Part shown: positions 33,524 through 45,556 of the stretch, in pieces
Layout of the letters: every line of letters begins with the position of its first letter
Numbering within the stretch: position 1 is the stretch's first letter
Source of the DNA: Delphinapterus leucas
Taxonomy: Eukaryota; Chordata; Mammalia; Artiodactyla; Monodontidae
Direction: 5' to 3'
NCBI RefSeq assembly: GCF_002288925.2
Contig: NW_022098026.1
Span: forward strand, 24,036,039 to 24,100,038
Length of the DNA stretch: 64,000 nucleotides
Made by a program: the position numbers and the translations under genes
Notes under the pieces: model-generated
Databases searched by the model: none
What the model saw: only the letters and a program-made list of their open reading frames with translations
What the model was told of the DNA's origin: nothing

Positions 33524-34083
33524 CTGGATAAAGAAGATGTGGCACATATATACAATGGAATATTACTCAGCCATAAAAAGAAACGAAATTGAATTATTTG
33601 TAGTGAGGTGGATGGACCTAGAGTCTGTCATACAGAGTGAAGTAAGTCAGAAAGAGAAAAACAAATAACCGTATGCTAACACGTATACGTGGAATCTAAA
33701 AAAAAAATGGTTCTCATGAACCTAGGGGCAGGACAGGAATAAAGATGAAGACATAGAGAATGGACTTGAGGACACGGGGAGGGGGAAGGGTAAGCTGGGA
33801 CGAAGTGAGAGAGTAACACTGACATATATACACTACCAAATGTAAAATAGATAGCTAGTGGGAAGCAGCTGCATAGCACAGGGAGATCAGCTCGGGGCTT
33901 TGTGACCACCTAGAGGGGTGAGATAGGGAGGGAGGGAGGGAGACGCAAGAGGGAGGGGATATGGGGATATATATATATACATAGAGCTGATTCACTTTCT
34001 TATACAGCAGAAATTAACACAACATTGTAAAGCAATTATACTCCAATAAAGATGTAAAAAAAAACTTATTTGATATAAAAAAT
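33524..34083 (+). mobile_element. L1 3' end with ORF2 C-terminal remnant
   Basis: The longest young-type L1 piece here: the last stretch of ORF2 (encoding YYSAIKRNEIE-like residues near 33560) plus the full 3' UTR ending ccaataaagatgtaaaaa. It is flanked by aattggacattttct (33511-33525) and aattggacattctc (34084-34097). Truncated at its 5' end, so not mobile. Confidence 0.93.
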
Positions 34084-34097
34084 AATTGGACATTCTC

Positions 34098-34504
34098 AGT
34101 TCTGTGATCAGTGGAAGAAATAGAAATGTGTCCTCTCTGGGAACCGGTGGAGTACTACTTAACATGGAGTAACCCTCATGGAAATTTCCAATAAGGATGG
34201 CAAGTTTAGGGTTACCTGCTTGGCTTGTTTATCCAAGTTGAACTGCTCCTGCTTGTGAGCTGCAGAACCAATGAAGTAGGTAACATGTTCTGAGTTGTTT
34301 GCTTCACCACTTTTCACATGAAATGGATTATCAAAGTTCATTATATGAATGAGGCTAATATAGATGCAGGGAGAGAAAGGGTGATGGAAAATCCAAGGTG
34401 TTCTAGCTACCATATGTTCACAGCAGCATGAATGAAGATCTTGAAAATTTGGAAACGACTCACGTGTAGCCATACGCAAATGCCAAAATAAGCTATGGTG
34501 TGTT
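34098..34504. other. Unassigned intergenic DNA
   Basis: No gene or recognised repeat. Confidence 0.4.
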
Positions 34505-34690
34505 CACTCAATTTACTGAGCTTTAATGGACATTTAGATGTGTGCCAGGCACTGAGCTAGTGCTAGGAAGAAAAAGATACATAAGACACAGGCACAGCCC
34601 TCAAGAGGTCAAGGACCCCTGGGGCGATTGATAAATAAAGAAATAATTATTAAACAGTGTGATCGAAAGTAATGGTTTTTGGACTATTTG
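34505..34690 (-). repeat. L2 3' end fragment
   Basis: Reverse L2 terminus: gtgtgccaggcactgagcta, cacagccctcaagaggtcaa. Confidence 0.65.
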
Positions 34691-34738
34691 ATAACATTGA
34701 AAGAATAAGGAAACATTAACTTAAAAATGTAAGATATG

Positions 34739-34919
34739 GGCGTCTCGCCTTCTGAGATGGCCCACACTCTGTCTGTGCAGTGTGTTTCTCCCTCGGCTTC
34801 TCTTAATTTCTGAGATGACCCCATGCCCTGGGGCCGCTCTCGCCTTTTGAGACGGACTGCATTCTGTCTATAGAATGTGTATCTCTCTAAATAAATCCTC
34901 TTCTTACCTAAAAAAAAAG
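34739..34919 (+). mobile_element. Retroposed LTR-derived RNA (endogenous retrovirus origin)
   Basis: A 180-bp unit ends with AATAAA (34890-34895), 15 bases, then an A-tail, and is bracketed by a 10-bp direct repeat gtaagatatg (34729-34738 and 34920-34929). Its tail (gtgtatctctctaaataaat) resembles the R region of artiodactyl retroviral LTRs. It carries an internal diverged direct repeat (tctcgccttctgagatggcc and tctcgccttttgagacggac). The structure says L1-type retroposition of an RNA, not a solo LTR. Confidence 0.65.
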
Positions 34920-34929
34920 GTAAGATATG

Positions 34930-36607
34930 CAGTGACGTATAGAGTATAATTCTCTTGATATTAAAACTTGCCTAGAAAAAGACTGAAAAGAAATACAGTA
35001 TATCAAATCATTTTGCTGGACACCTTAAACTTATACAGTGCTATATGTCAATTATTTCTCAAAAAAACTGAAGAAAAATAAAAAGTGCATGGGACCAGAA
35101 AAAAAAAAGAAAAGAAAATTGATGGATTAAGATTCCTGTAATTTGCAAATTAGAGAAAGCTTACCCTACTGTCAATGCAAGAAGTTCTAACTAATAAAAT
35201 GAATGTATTTAAAAGATTAATTAATTAAAAAATATAGCATATAAAAATTCTGGCTAGTAATTTTATTAAGGTGGTGGTATTATGGCTAGGGTTTCCCCTT
35301 CAGTTCTCTAGTTCGAAAGTTTCTCTATTTTTTAAATATATTTTTTCTTAATGAATTTAAGCATAAAATACTTTTGAAAGTCCTGAATCAAACAAAAATG
35401 ATCCACCTTCTATCTATTTACTCGCCCCAGCCTCATACTTGCCTCAGTTCATACGTTTCCGAGACACAAACTTAGGAGCAGATATTTTCTATGGGAGGTG
35501 ATCCCGGGAAGACTGACTGAAAGAATGAGGAAAGTGAGACACAATGAAGAAAAGTTAATACACACAGCGTGCACTTGTGAGCTGGTTATCACTGGAGCAA
35601 CTGGAGCTCAGCCTCCCTCGCAGGCCTCTGAGGAACCACGTGATCTGTGCTTCAGCTGAACGGTCCCTCTGAAAGATGGGAAGCTGGGCATTTATCCACT
35701 GACATCTATGCACCATTGACTGAGGATTGCTCTTGGAAACTTCAACTCCCTCCCAACTTCCAGGCTCTGCTGTGCCAGGGCTAAGCGGCCACCCTTAGCC
35801 TTGGAGAAAGCCTGCAAGTAGAGTAGCAGAGAGACACCAGAGGGAGAACTAGATGCTGACCATGTGTGCTGAGCTATCCACCGCTGCACTGAAATCAGGT
35901 GCACAGAAGGCGTGGGCAGGGCACGCAAAGCCCCTGCAGTATCCAGACATGTTCAACTTCAAGGGTCTCTCCTCGCTGCTGTTTAATGTTTATGAAAAAC
36001 TTAGAAACCTGAAAGGCAGGCTTATCGTGTTTCGAACTAGCACACAGTTGGGAGATGAGAAAAAATTCAATGAATATCAAGTTCTGAAATATCTCGAGAG
36101 GTTGGACTGATGGACCAGATTTAAGAACGGAATTGAAATAGTGAGAAATGCACATTAAAAATGTATACATAGTTCCAAACAATTGCAGAGGCAAAGGACT
36201 GGAAAACATGGTTTAACAAAAGAAAATTTTATGCAACAAAACACATGTGGGTTTGAGTCAAGCCTTAACATGAAATATGAACCAACAGAAATTTCATCTC
36301 ACACTGCAATGTCTGCACTGCCTGTGGGGAGTATAAGGCCCATGGTATTCTGAATGAACTAGCCAGCAGGAGTGCTGGGCTGGGTTGTGGGCACCCACCT
36401 TGAAGTGGGGCATAGACCAAGTGGAGAGTGGGTACCGGAGAATCGTCAGCGTTGGCCCCCCAGTGAGGGGGAGTCAGAAACCATTCACTTTGGGCTGAAG
36501 GCACTGAGGATTTTCACCTAGAAAGAGAAGCCTCAGAGAGTCAGGAGGGGATGGGGAACACGAGAGCTTACTTCAGGTATCTCAGGGATTCCTGAGCGGG
36601 AAGCAGT
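34930..36607. other. Unassigned intergenic DNA
   Basis: AT-rich with A-runs near 35058-35120. No gene; open frames at 35853-36110 and elsewhere lack family signal. Confidence 0.4.
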
Positions 36608-36830
36608 GAGAGACTGTGTGGCACGATGGTAAAAAGCATGGGGTATTGAGTCAGACACACCTGGATTTGTTGGAATCCCATTCCAGTGTTTACTGATGAC
36701 CTTGCTCAGGTCATCTGAAAGATGAGAACACTAAAGATACCCACGTCACATGGTTGTGAGTGGATTAAATGAGATGTGTATGTAAATTGCTTAGCATAGT
36801 ACCTACCTACAGGTGTGCTCAAATAACGAT
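36608..36830 (+). repeat. MIR SINE
   Basis: Forward MIR: tattgagtcagacacacctg, catggttgtgagtggattaa, gcttagcatagtacctacc. Confidence 0.8.
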
Positions 36831-37689
36831 GATAGTTAGAAACCCACTTACAAGAGGAGTTAGACTTGGTTTCTTTGGCCACAAATTGGTGAATTAAGAC
36901 CACTAGAAGTTAGTAATTTGATGTTAATCTACAGAAGGTCTCTGGCACCATCAGAATGGTCCAAACATTGGATAGGCTCCCTTTGGAATAGTGGTGTCCC
37001 TGACACTGGATGTATGTAGTCAGCCAGATGGTCTCTGGCTGAACCCTTAAAGGAGATTAGAGAGCTCTTTAAGTCTCCTACATCTAGGGTTTTCTCTAGG
37101 CTTTTGCTGCCCCCTGTGACTGGCATGGAGTCACCAGTGGCAAGGGTTTCCTTGGGAACCATGAGGGGCTTAGAATTCTGTATCTGAACACTGCATCCCA
37201 GAGGAAAGAGACAAGCACTGAAGCAGTCTCCCCCATAATAGTATTCATTTAAAAAAAACCTGTCTAATTAAATATTAACCCCAGAGATGGATCATTAATG
37301 GGTCTCTTATGTAAACTTTGTACATCTCATAACCAACCGGGAAAGGACTTAGGTAGAACATTCCAAGGAAATTAAATCTATATACCTGTCTCTTTCTTCC
37401 ATGCCATCACTAACAAACGGCACAGAGGGTGGTCCTGGGCTCACCGCCCTCTCTATATCTCCTTTATTGACCACAGGTGCTTGGGAGGAAGGTGGGGTAG
37501 AAGTGTCAGGAGGGAGGGCCCAGGGCCAAACCTGACATCCTCTTTGCACCCATCCTGACTTTCCTTCTCTCCTTCTACATTTTGTCCATCTCTGGAGTCC
37601 TAAAATAATGGATTCTTGGGAGGTGATGCAGGCAGAAGTAGTAGGGGTGGTTAAAGAGTTAGGGGATAGAGGTGAGTGGGAGATGGGAA
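36831..37689. other. Unassigned intergenic DNA
   Basis: No gene or recognised repeat. Confidence 0.4.
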
Positions 37690-38140
37690 CATTTAGTGGA
37701 GTAGCTGGGAATCAGGAGACATAGGTTTTTGCCTTAGTTTTGTGATTATGGACAAATCCAGTGATCTTTCTGGGCTCTTCTGGGGGGGAAAAAAGAGGAT
37801 TTGAACTACAGCTCATGGATTTCTTGAGCAAGTATTTCTGAGCATTTCCGATGCACCTGGGATACAGTAAGGAAAAACGCCCAATCCTGCCTTGGAGGAC
37901 TTCACAGTATAGCTCAGAGGGTCTCAGTCTGGGGTCCATGTATATCCCTTGTGGTCAAGAAAGGGCCTTCAGGGCACCTGCAAGAACCTTGCCTTTGCAC
38001 CCTAAATTTGTGAGTATTTGTATTTGTGTTGTGGAGGTGCAAGCAAGTCCTTTGCTTTAATCAAATTCTTAAAAATTTTTTTCATCAAGTTCTTATAGGG
38101 ATGCATGACCCTCCAAACTATTAAGAATCGCTGGTTCTCT
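37690..38140. repeat. Old repeats: MIR, L2 and hAT-like pieces
   Basis: 37690-37790 looks like a forward MIR (gggaatcaggagacatagg). 37805-37915 looks like a reverse L2 end (cctgggatacagtaaggaaa). 37915-38140 resembles an old hAT element (tctcagtctggggtccatg ... ctattaagaatcgctggtt). All diverged. Confidence 0.45.
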
Positions 38141-38309
38141 TGCAGTTCTCTGTCATTTGTGTGTCCTTTATCATCTTTGCCCTCTTTGCATATCAACTGT
38201 GTGTAATTTAATATTTCTTTAAAGTTGAACGCCAGAGTATATCTGCTTTAACAACAATATTAATGAAATTGTGAGTATGGGTTTGATGAGTGAGCTACAT
38301 CTCCGTTTC

Positions 38310-38372
38310 TATCTGTATCTGTATCTCTGTCTCTATTTCTTCTCTGTCTCTGTCTCTATTTCTATCCCTAAC
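38310..38372. repeat. Imperfect (TCTATC/TCTG)n repeat
   Basis: Degenerate run of TCTATCTG and TCTGTCTC units. Confidence 0.85.
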
Positions 38373-38599
38373 TCTATCAACTTTAAAATAAATACAGATC
38401 CATGAAAATAAAAGTGTTATCACCCCAATACTCTCCTTACCATCGACACTGCATATTTCGCCAGCAGCGTATTTCTGGAAACGCGGGTCTGGTTATTCCC
38501 CCAAATCCATCCCAGCTGTGGGCTTCTTAGGAGTTTTCCACCCACTTTCCATCTACTCCCTCCTCAGCTTCCTCTGGGGCCAGTCAAGGGGCAGATATT

Positions 38600-38960
38600 A
38601 ACGTCCCTCCTTTCCACATTGTCGGAGGCAGCTGCCGAACTCCAGAGCTGTCCCCAGACGCCAGCTAGCGGCAGGGAACGCCAAGTTTCCACCTTGAGCA
38701 TCCCCTCCCCGCCTCCCGGGCCTGCGCGGAGGGCCTTGCCGCCGCCTAGCTGACTTCCGAGTGAGTGACAGGGGCTGGCGGAAGGCTGGCGGTGAGTGGA
38801 AGCAGTCCTGACACCCGAGCTGTGTGAGGCGCGCTAATTACACGGGTGTGGGGTCTGGGCCGCTCGGTCCTTTGCTCAGAGGAAGGATGCGATGCAGGCG
38901 CGGGGAGCAAGCGGCTCTACAGAGGAAGCAGGGGGAACAGCAGCACCTAGGCGCATCCAT
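38600..38960. promoter_or_regulatory. GC-rich candidate regulatory element
   Basis: A 360-bp GC-rich island in AT-rich surroundings, repeat-free, with CpGs (cgccagctagcggcaggg, ggccttgccgccgcctagct), a homeobox core gcgctaattacacggg (38831-38846), and a right edge ccataatttataaaatgcc. No coding frame of note. Possibly a distal POU4F3 enhancer or an lncRNA promoter. Confidence 0.4.
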
Positions 38961-39354
38961 AATTTATAAAATGCCAGCAGCAACAAAGACAAAGAGGGAC
39001 TAGAACCAGGAGAACAGAATAGCATAAAGCTTTTTAATGGTCTTTTTCTATTAATGTCAGATGGGCGACCGTTTTTCAAGTGGGTGGAAGGGTTCCAACG
39101 CCTGCACAGTTCAGTCACAAAAGCTAAATGCTGCCATTTACCCCTCCTCTCCCAGCTTTATGGAAGAGCTTAGCTGTCCTCTAAGCCAAGTGTAATATTT
39201 GAGGTTCGAGTGGGCCACTGATCCTCCTAGAGAAGCTGCCTGCTCTTTTAGAGGAGTTTCTAGCAGAAGAACTGAAACTGCTCTGTTCTTTTATAATGAT
39301 AATATCCCCAGCAATTTAGTATTTCTAACATTTGTAAAAGGCTCTAGAGTGCAG

Positions 39355-39530
39355 ATTTGAAGAGCACAGACTCTGGAGTGAGACCATGGAAACCTACTGA
39401 CTCTCTCTGTGCCTCAGTTTCTTCACTTTTAAAATGGAGATGATAAAATTATCTACCTCTTGAGACTATTGGGATGATTTGGTGATAATGTATATAAATT
39501 GACTTAACAGAGTAAGGGCTTTTTAGCTTA
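39355..39530 (+). repeat. MIR SINE
   Basis: Forward MIR: gaagagcacagactctggag, tgtgcctcagtttcttcac. Confidence 0.9.
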
Positions 39531-39671
39531 ACACTTTCCAGGGGCTTCCAAATTCAGTCTTATTTTTTCTGCTATTCACATTCTCCCAGAAGTAACTGGT
39601 CTGCTAAAGTTAGGCGTATATTACCCATGCCCATTAAAAAACTTTTTTTATTTTTTTGCTATATTAGTATC

Positions 39672-39880
39672 TTTTTTTTTTTTTTTTTGCAGTACATGGA
39701 CCTCTCACTGTTGTGGCCTCTCCCGTTGCAGAGCACAGGCTCCGGACGCGCAGGCTCAGCGGCCGTGGCTCACGGGCCCAGCCGCTCCGCGGCATGTGGG
39801 ATCCTCCCGGACCTGGGCACGAACCCGTGTCCCCTGCATCGGCAGGCAGACTCTCAACCACTGCGCCACCAGGGAAGCCC
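39672..39880 (-). mobile_element. Young cetacean CHR SINE
   Basis: Full-length reverse copy with a 12-bp duplication tatattagtatc (39660-39671 and 39881-39892). Confidence 0.95.
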
Positions 39881-39892
39881 TATATTAGTATC

Positions 39893-40351
39893 TTTAAACA
39901 ACTTCCTATTTTGGAGATTTGTCCATGTCACTACATGTAGCTCTGCTTCATTTATGAATTCTGCTGGACAGAATCCCATAATTGATTTTTCTGTTCTTCT
40001 ATTGCTCTTCAAAATATATAATAATTAGATCATTCCAATTCTCTTGCTTTACTCATAGTCCCCACTCTGTCTGAATCTCCCCCCATTCTCTCTTTTATGG
40101 ATTTTCCACTTGGTTTTCTAGTAAGGAGCCTGCACCAGGCCCCCAGAATTATTTTCCCATTGGATCAGCATTTCTTAAGCATCAGATTTAGAAAAAATAT
40201 ATATCTTTGACAAATATTTTCTTCTTACACATTTTCTGGAGGCAAGTTTTCTCTAAGAGTCAGTCTCCCATTGAATCCAGGAACACCTTGGGATCAAGGA
40301 TACCTTTTATGTCTACTGTATACTCATAAGTAGCCTGTGTCACTGAACACC
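39893..40351. other. Spacer between inverted SINEs
   Basis: No gene. It separates two young SINEs in opposite orientation. Confidence 0.5.
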
Positions 40352-40366
40352 AAAACTGGAAAAATT

Positions 40367-40569
40367 GGGCTTCCCTGGTGGCGCAGTGGTTGAGAGTCCG
40401 CCTGCCGATGCAGGGGACACGGGTTCGTGCCCCGGTCCGGGAAGATCCCACATGCCGCGGAGCGACTGGGCCCGTGAGCCATGGCCACTGAGCCTGCGCG
40501 TCCGGAGCCTGTGCTCCGCAACGGGAGAGGCCACAGCAGTGAGAGGCCCACGTACCGCAAAAAAAAAAA
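40367..40569 (+). mobile_element. Young cetacean CHR SINE
   Basis: Full-length forward copy with a 15-bp duplication aaaactggaaaaatt (40352-40366 and 40570-40584). Close to the apparent consensus. Confidence 0.95.
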
Positions 40570-40902
40570 AAAACTGGAAAAATTATCTGACATATTAAGC
40601 AGGAACAAGGTAAATGCTTTCAGTTATATTGAACAATAGCTAATCTCCCAAGGTGCTGTGCAAATGTTTTAAGCTCAAAGGAACTTTAAGGGCTCAGTGG
40701 ATAGAATTAGGCCTACAGAACAAAAAGCAGAATGGTAAAGAGCTAAAAAAGTCAAAAAACAAACAAACAGAAAACGCAACCCAAAAAACCCTAAAAAATA
40801 TCCATGGTGACAAAGGGAAGAGAAATAGATGCCAAAGCAGGTATCCAGTAACCTCAGATCATTGCTCTCTAGTTTAGATGCCAAGATTACTCATTCCAGT
40901 GT

Positions 40903-41315
40903 GCATTAGTTTCCTAGGGCTGCTGTAACAAAGCACTACAGACTGGGTGGTTTAAACAACAGAATTTTATCGTCTTCCAGTTCTGGAGGCAAGAAGTCCT
41001 AGATCAGGGTGTCAGCAGGGTTGGTTCCTTCTGAAGGCTGTGACAGAATCTATTCCAGGCATCTCTCTGAGCTTCGGGTGCTCTTCTATCAATCTTTGGC
41101 ATTCCTTGGTTTGGAGAAGCTTCACCCTAATCTCTACCTTCATCTTGGCCTTCTCCCTGTGTGCGTATCTCTGTGTCCAAATTTCCCCTTTAATAAGAAC
41201 ACGGTCGTCTTAACTTGATCATCTGCCAAGACCCGATTTCCAAGGTCACACTTACCAGGACTAGTGGTCAGGACTTCAACTTCTTTTTGGTGGACACAAT
41301 TCAACCCATAACACC
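40903..41315 (+). mobile_element. MLT1 solo LTR (MaLR)
   Basis: Ancient MaLR LTR: cattagtttcctagggctgc at the start, aacaacagaattttatcgtc, and ggacacaattcaacccataa at the end. Near full length, with no internal retroviral sequence. Confidence 0.9.
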
Positions 41316-41457
41316 ATTTATGGGAAGCATTTTAGAGATCTACTAGATTTTTGAAAAGTTTTTACTTTTCAAAAGGATTCACCACATTTGGCCACAAAAA
41401 AATCTGTACATGAATGTTCATAACAGCATTGTTCATAATAATCAAAAAGTGAAATCA

Positions 41458-41764
41458 GGGCTTCCCTGGNNNNNNNNNNNNNNNNNNNNNNNNNNNNNNN
41501 NNNNNNNNNNNNNNNNNNNNNNNNNNNNNNNNNNNNNNNNNNNNNNNNNNNNNNNNNNNNNNNNNNNNNCGCGATGAAGAGTGGCCCCTGCTTGCCACAA
41601 CTAGAGAAAGCCCTCGCACAGAAACGAAGACCCCACACAGCAAAAATAAATTAATTAATTAATAAACTCCTACCCCCAACATCTAAAAAAAAACAAAAAA
41701 AACCCCCAAAAATCCAACACAGATGTGATGCCTCTTAATCAAATATATATGAATTTATTTTTTA
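41458..41764 (+). mobile_element. CHR-2-type SINE with gap and extra 3' tail
   Basis: The head gggcttccctgg is followed by the N gap, then the CHR-2 3' part (gccacaactagagaaagccc) and a TTAAT-rich tail. The direct repeat aaaaagtgaaatca flanks 41444-41457 and 41765-41778, so the inserted unit includes roughly 100 bp of non-SINE sequence (about 41665-41764) beyond the tail. Confidence 0.75.
41470..41569. other. 100-N assembly gap
   Basis: Exactly 100 N, the usual placeholder for a gap of unknown size. It sits in the body of the SINE. Confidence 0.99.
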
Positions 41765-42514
41765 AAAAAGTGAAATCAATCTAAATGCCCATCAACTAAT
41801 AAATGGACAAATTGTGTTATAGCCATAAAATGGAATATTTTTCAGCCATAAAAAAAAATGAAGTACTGATACATGTTACAACATGGATAAACCTTGAAAA
41901 CATTATGGTAAGTGAAAGAAGCCAGACACAAAAGGCCATATATTGTATGATTCCATTTACATGACATGTCTAGAATAGAGAAATCCTTATAGACAGAGGA
42001 TAGACCAGTGGTTGCCAAGAGCTGGGGGGAGTAAAGAATAGGGAATGACTACTAATAGGTATGGGGTTTTGGGGGGGATGATGAAATTTTCTGAAATTTG
42101 ATACTGACGATTGTCTCACTACTTTGCAAACGTACTAAAAAACACTGAATATTATGAGAGGGTGAGTTTTATGGTATTTTAATTATATCTCAACAAAAAA
42201 TTTTTTTTTAAAAAAGATTCACCTGTATGAGCATGGTTCCTTTAATTAACAGTTATTTTAATACTTGGAAGAACTGAGTACCAAAAAGGCATCTATATGC
42301 ATGAATAACATTAGAGTGTTAGGAATGATTATCTCTCAGAAGTGGATTAAGGATCATTATTTGTGTTTTTCTTCTTTCTCTATATTTTCCAAATTTTCTA
42401 CAATAAACATTTACTAATTTTACAATAAAATTGTTTTAAAAGAATTGTTTTCAAGTAGTGTTGAGTGTAGCTAGAGAGCACAGAAATTTAAAGAAGAGCT
42501 AAAAGTAATAATAA

Positions 42515-42740
42515 CTGCTAAAATTCACTGGGTATTTACTTTGTGCCAAGTACTGTGTGTTGTTATGCATTGTTCACTAAGACCAAGACAAACTCTCTTT
42601 TACACACATAGAAAACGGGATTCGAAAACAGTAAGTAATGGGCTCAAGGAGATGTAACTAGTAAAAAGTGGAGTTGAATTCAAACTCTCCAGCTGGCTGC
42701 TTCAAAAGCCAGAACACTTTACCGCCACATTATCATACTT
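42515..42740 (-). repeat. MIR SINE
   Basis: Reverse MIR: tactttgtgccaagtactg, gtagttgaattc-like 3' part (gtggagttgaattcaaactc). Confidence 0.65.
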
Positions 42741-44229
42741 CGAAAGGCTGAAGCTTAGGCAGCAATGAAGCAATTCTGAACTCATTAGCCAATGGGAAAA
42801 TGAGTACTAGTTAATTTAACAACACCAAACAAAACAATTCCCAAATTATTTACATGTATCTTTGCAGAAATACATCTCTTTGCAAAATGACTCCTGTTTA
42901 AGAGTCTTATTTACCTATCACCCTTTTGCTCCACAACTTTTTCTCCATGATTGAGTTTAAAAGGGAAAGATCTTGACATTTCCTTTTGCACACAATTAAG
43001 TGATGACTGGGATGCACAAAGGACAATTGTAGTCTGGGATAACAGTGAATTGTGTGAGGTTATTTACTACAAAGGCATTGGGACTCAGCCGGCTGCATGT
43101 GCCCAGCACAAAGGAAAGTGGGTATTTGATAGCTCTCCAGTCCTCCTGTCTGGGGATTCAGCCAAATGGAATCATCCAGGCTTAACACACACTTTGGGGT
43201 CTGAATTTTCTATTGCAGCTGTCTCCACTAATCAAATGAACTAGGTAAGAGAAGTACGGAGCTCAGATGCTCTATCCATCAATGTCCCAGGCTGAATTTG
43301 GGGATTTGAAACTCTAATTTGGAGGAAGGAGGAAGATTGGCCAGAGAGAGGACAACAGCATATTCTGCTGTAGTGTCCGAAGACTTGTCTGTATGTTTAA
43401 GCCCAGGAAGGAGATAGAGAAAGAAGGGGCAGGTGGAAATCATAGCCAAAGGAGTGTTGCTGGTAAGGAAAGCCACACTGTAAGGAATCTTGGTTTGAAT
43501 AATTATTGTTCAAAGATCAACTATATGAGGTCTTATATGCAGCTAGGTACTCCAGGACTTGAATCTCCTAGGGGCTGCGGTGAATGTCCAACCTCTATTT
43601 CCTGTTCTAGCACCTCACTTGTCCTTGGGGGACATCCATTTTCCCTCTTGATGAAGCTGTCAATCAAGGCATCTTTGCCTCTTGGACAAATATGTTTGTG
43701 ATCCAGGCAGGCCACACTGTTCCCTGAGAGCACTACCCTCAAGAAAGAGTTCTTATCAGTTCCTGCCACACAGATGCCCCAAGCTACTTTGGTTTCTGCC
43801 CTTTCTGATTCTTTAAGTTTTCTGTGTTTGTGTGAGCTCCTCCATAGCTTTTTAACAAGTGTCCTCCCCCTTTTTTGGCCCAAGTTAACCAGTCAGTCTT
43901 TTTCACCTAGCCGATGAGTCCCTACCATGTAAACCTTTCATTGCATGATGCGTCAGTGGTTGAAGAGAAACTTGAAGGATTTGGCAAGCGTTCTGAGGAC
44001 AGTCACAAAAATGATTAACAGATGATAGATTTGTGGGGCCCACTTAAAGAAACCTCGTTTTGTCCCAAGAAAGGAAATTTGTGCTGACTTAGAATAACCA
44101 TTTTTGTCTGAGTCTATGCTCTCAAACAAGATGAAGAATTGAGAAAATTGGAAACTCATGTGAAAATGTTGCCCCTGAAATATGTTAACATCTAGGACCA
44201 AGGTGTCTTTTAAGAGATAATTTGTGTGA
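42741..44229. other. Unassigned intergenic DNA
   Basis: About 1.5 kb with no supportable gene. Open frames at 42951-43244 and 43393-43701 show no family signature. 43550-43880 might be an old LTR remnant, not named. Confidence 0.4.
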
Positions 44230-45410
44230 AAATTTACACCCAATTCTCCATTTTATTTTCTTATTTTTGCACGGAGACATATCAAACTTCTTCAAAGAAT
44301 TGTTTACATTTGTTGTCTACAATTTTTCATGTCCATGTCACTCTTTAATTCACTACAGTCTGGTGTCTACCCTCACAGCTGCCATAGTCAAATCTAATGG
44401 GCCTTCTCTAGACATCATTTTACTTGGCCTCTTGGCAATATTGGACATGGGACCACTCCTTCCTTCTTAAATCACCTCTTCCTTTGGCTTCCATGACTCC
44501 ACATTCTCCTGATTTTTTCCCTCCCACTTCTCCAGCTGATTCTTCTTATTTTCTTTTGGAAGCCCCTTCTCTTGCCCATCCTTTAAACGCTGGTATTCTT
44601 TAGGGCTTGACTTAGGTCTTCCTTTCTTTATACTCCATAGAGATGATGGGTTGTTTTATCCACTCCCATGGCTTCCATTGTCATCTAGTTGCAGATAAAT
44701 CTTAAATGTACGTCTCTCTCTTTCTCACTTCCCTAAGTGCCAGGCCCTGTGTATAACAGCCCCCAAGAATATTCTTTTGGATATGTCATGCAAACCCAAA
44801 TTTTCAAAACTGATTTATCTATTCTCTCATGTGCCATATTTCAGCAAATGGCATCACCAGCCACCCAGTTTTCCAGGTCAGAAACTGGAGCATCCTCTTT
44901 GACTCATCCTTTTTCTTGACTCTCCAAAGCCAACAAATCAGTAAGACCTATTAATTCAACCCAATAAAACATCTCTTAAATCCATTGCTTTCTCTCCAGC
45001 TCCATTGCCACGCCCCTATTCTAGGCCACCATCAACTCTCACCCCATGGCCTTTTAGCTAGTTCTGCTATCCCCAGAGGTGTTTTCCTCTAACTCTTTAC
45101 CCACACCAAGGCAGCCAGAGTGAAGCTTTCAAAGCACAAATTGATGGTGTCCCTTCTCTGTTTAAAAGCCATCAGTGCTTCCACTGCCTTTAGGATAAAG
45201 TCCAAGTTATTGGTATAAATGGGTAGCCCTTCCTAACACGCTCTTGTCAGCCCCACCTGCCTCATCTTGGTTGCCTTTCTCTTGCCTCCCTGTGTTCCTG
45301 GCACACTGAATGTCTCACACTCTGCTCTCTCCCACCCTCAGCCGTTCACACATGTTCACACATTGTCCCTTTTGCTGTTCATCTAGTCTTTTTTTTTTTA
45401 AAGCCAAGTT

Positions 45411-45556
45411 CCTTTTATTTTATTTATTTATTTTTAAAAGTTTTTGGCTGCGTTACGCCGCATGTGGGATCTCAGTTCCCCAACCAGGGATTGAACCCGC
45501 ACCCACTGCATTGGAAGCATGGTGTCTTAACCACTGGACCACCAGGGAAGTCCAGC
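45411..45556 (-). mobile_element. CHR-1-type SINE inside L2
   Basis: Reverse short SINE: tttttggctgcgttacgccg, gggattgaacccgcacccac, ending ccactggaccaccagggaag. A younger SINE has inserted in its terminal bases. Confidence 0.9.

Larger units (their letters stand above)
41385..42215 (+). repeat. L1M fragment split by a SINE
   Basis: Old forward L1: cataacagcattgttcataa before the insertion, tggaatatttttcagccata and gtggttgccaagagctgggg after it. Interrupted at 41458-41764. Confidence 0.8.

Noticed and set aside
33524..33670. ORF2-like peptide at the start of the 33.5-kb L1
   Set aside because: Only the last few dozen codons of a 5'-truncated L1 remain; not a working gene.
35853..36110. 85-codon frame with a start near a CpG-poor stretch
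   Set aside because: No family signature, no promoter or splice context.
39627..40028. 133-codon frame and similar frames at 45310-45946, 48017-48562 and 49892-50305
   Set aside because: Each is the translation of a young SINE plus flanks; the same peptide-like strings recur at every SINE copy.
42951..43244. 97-codon forward frame
   Set aside because: Isolated, no recognised domain; consistent with chance in intergenic DNA.
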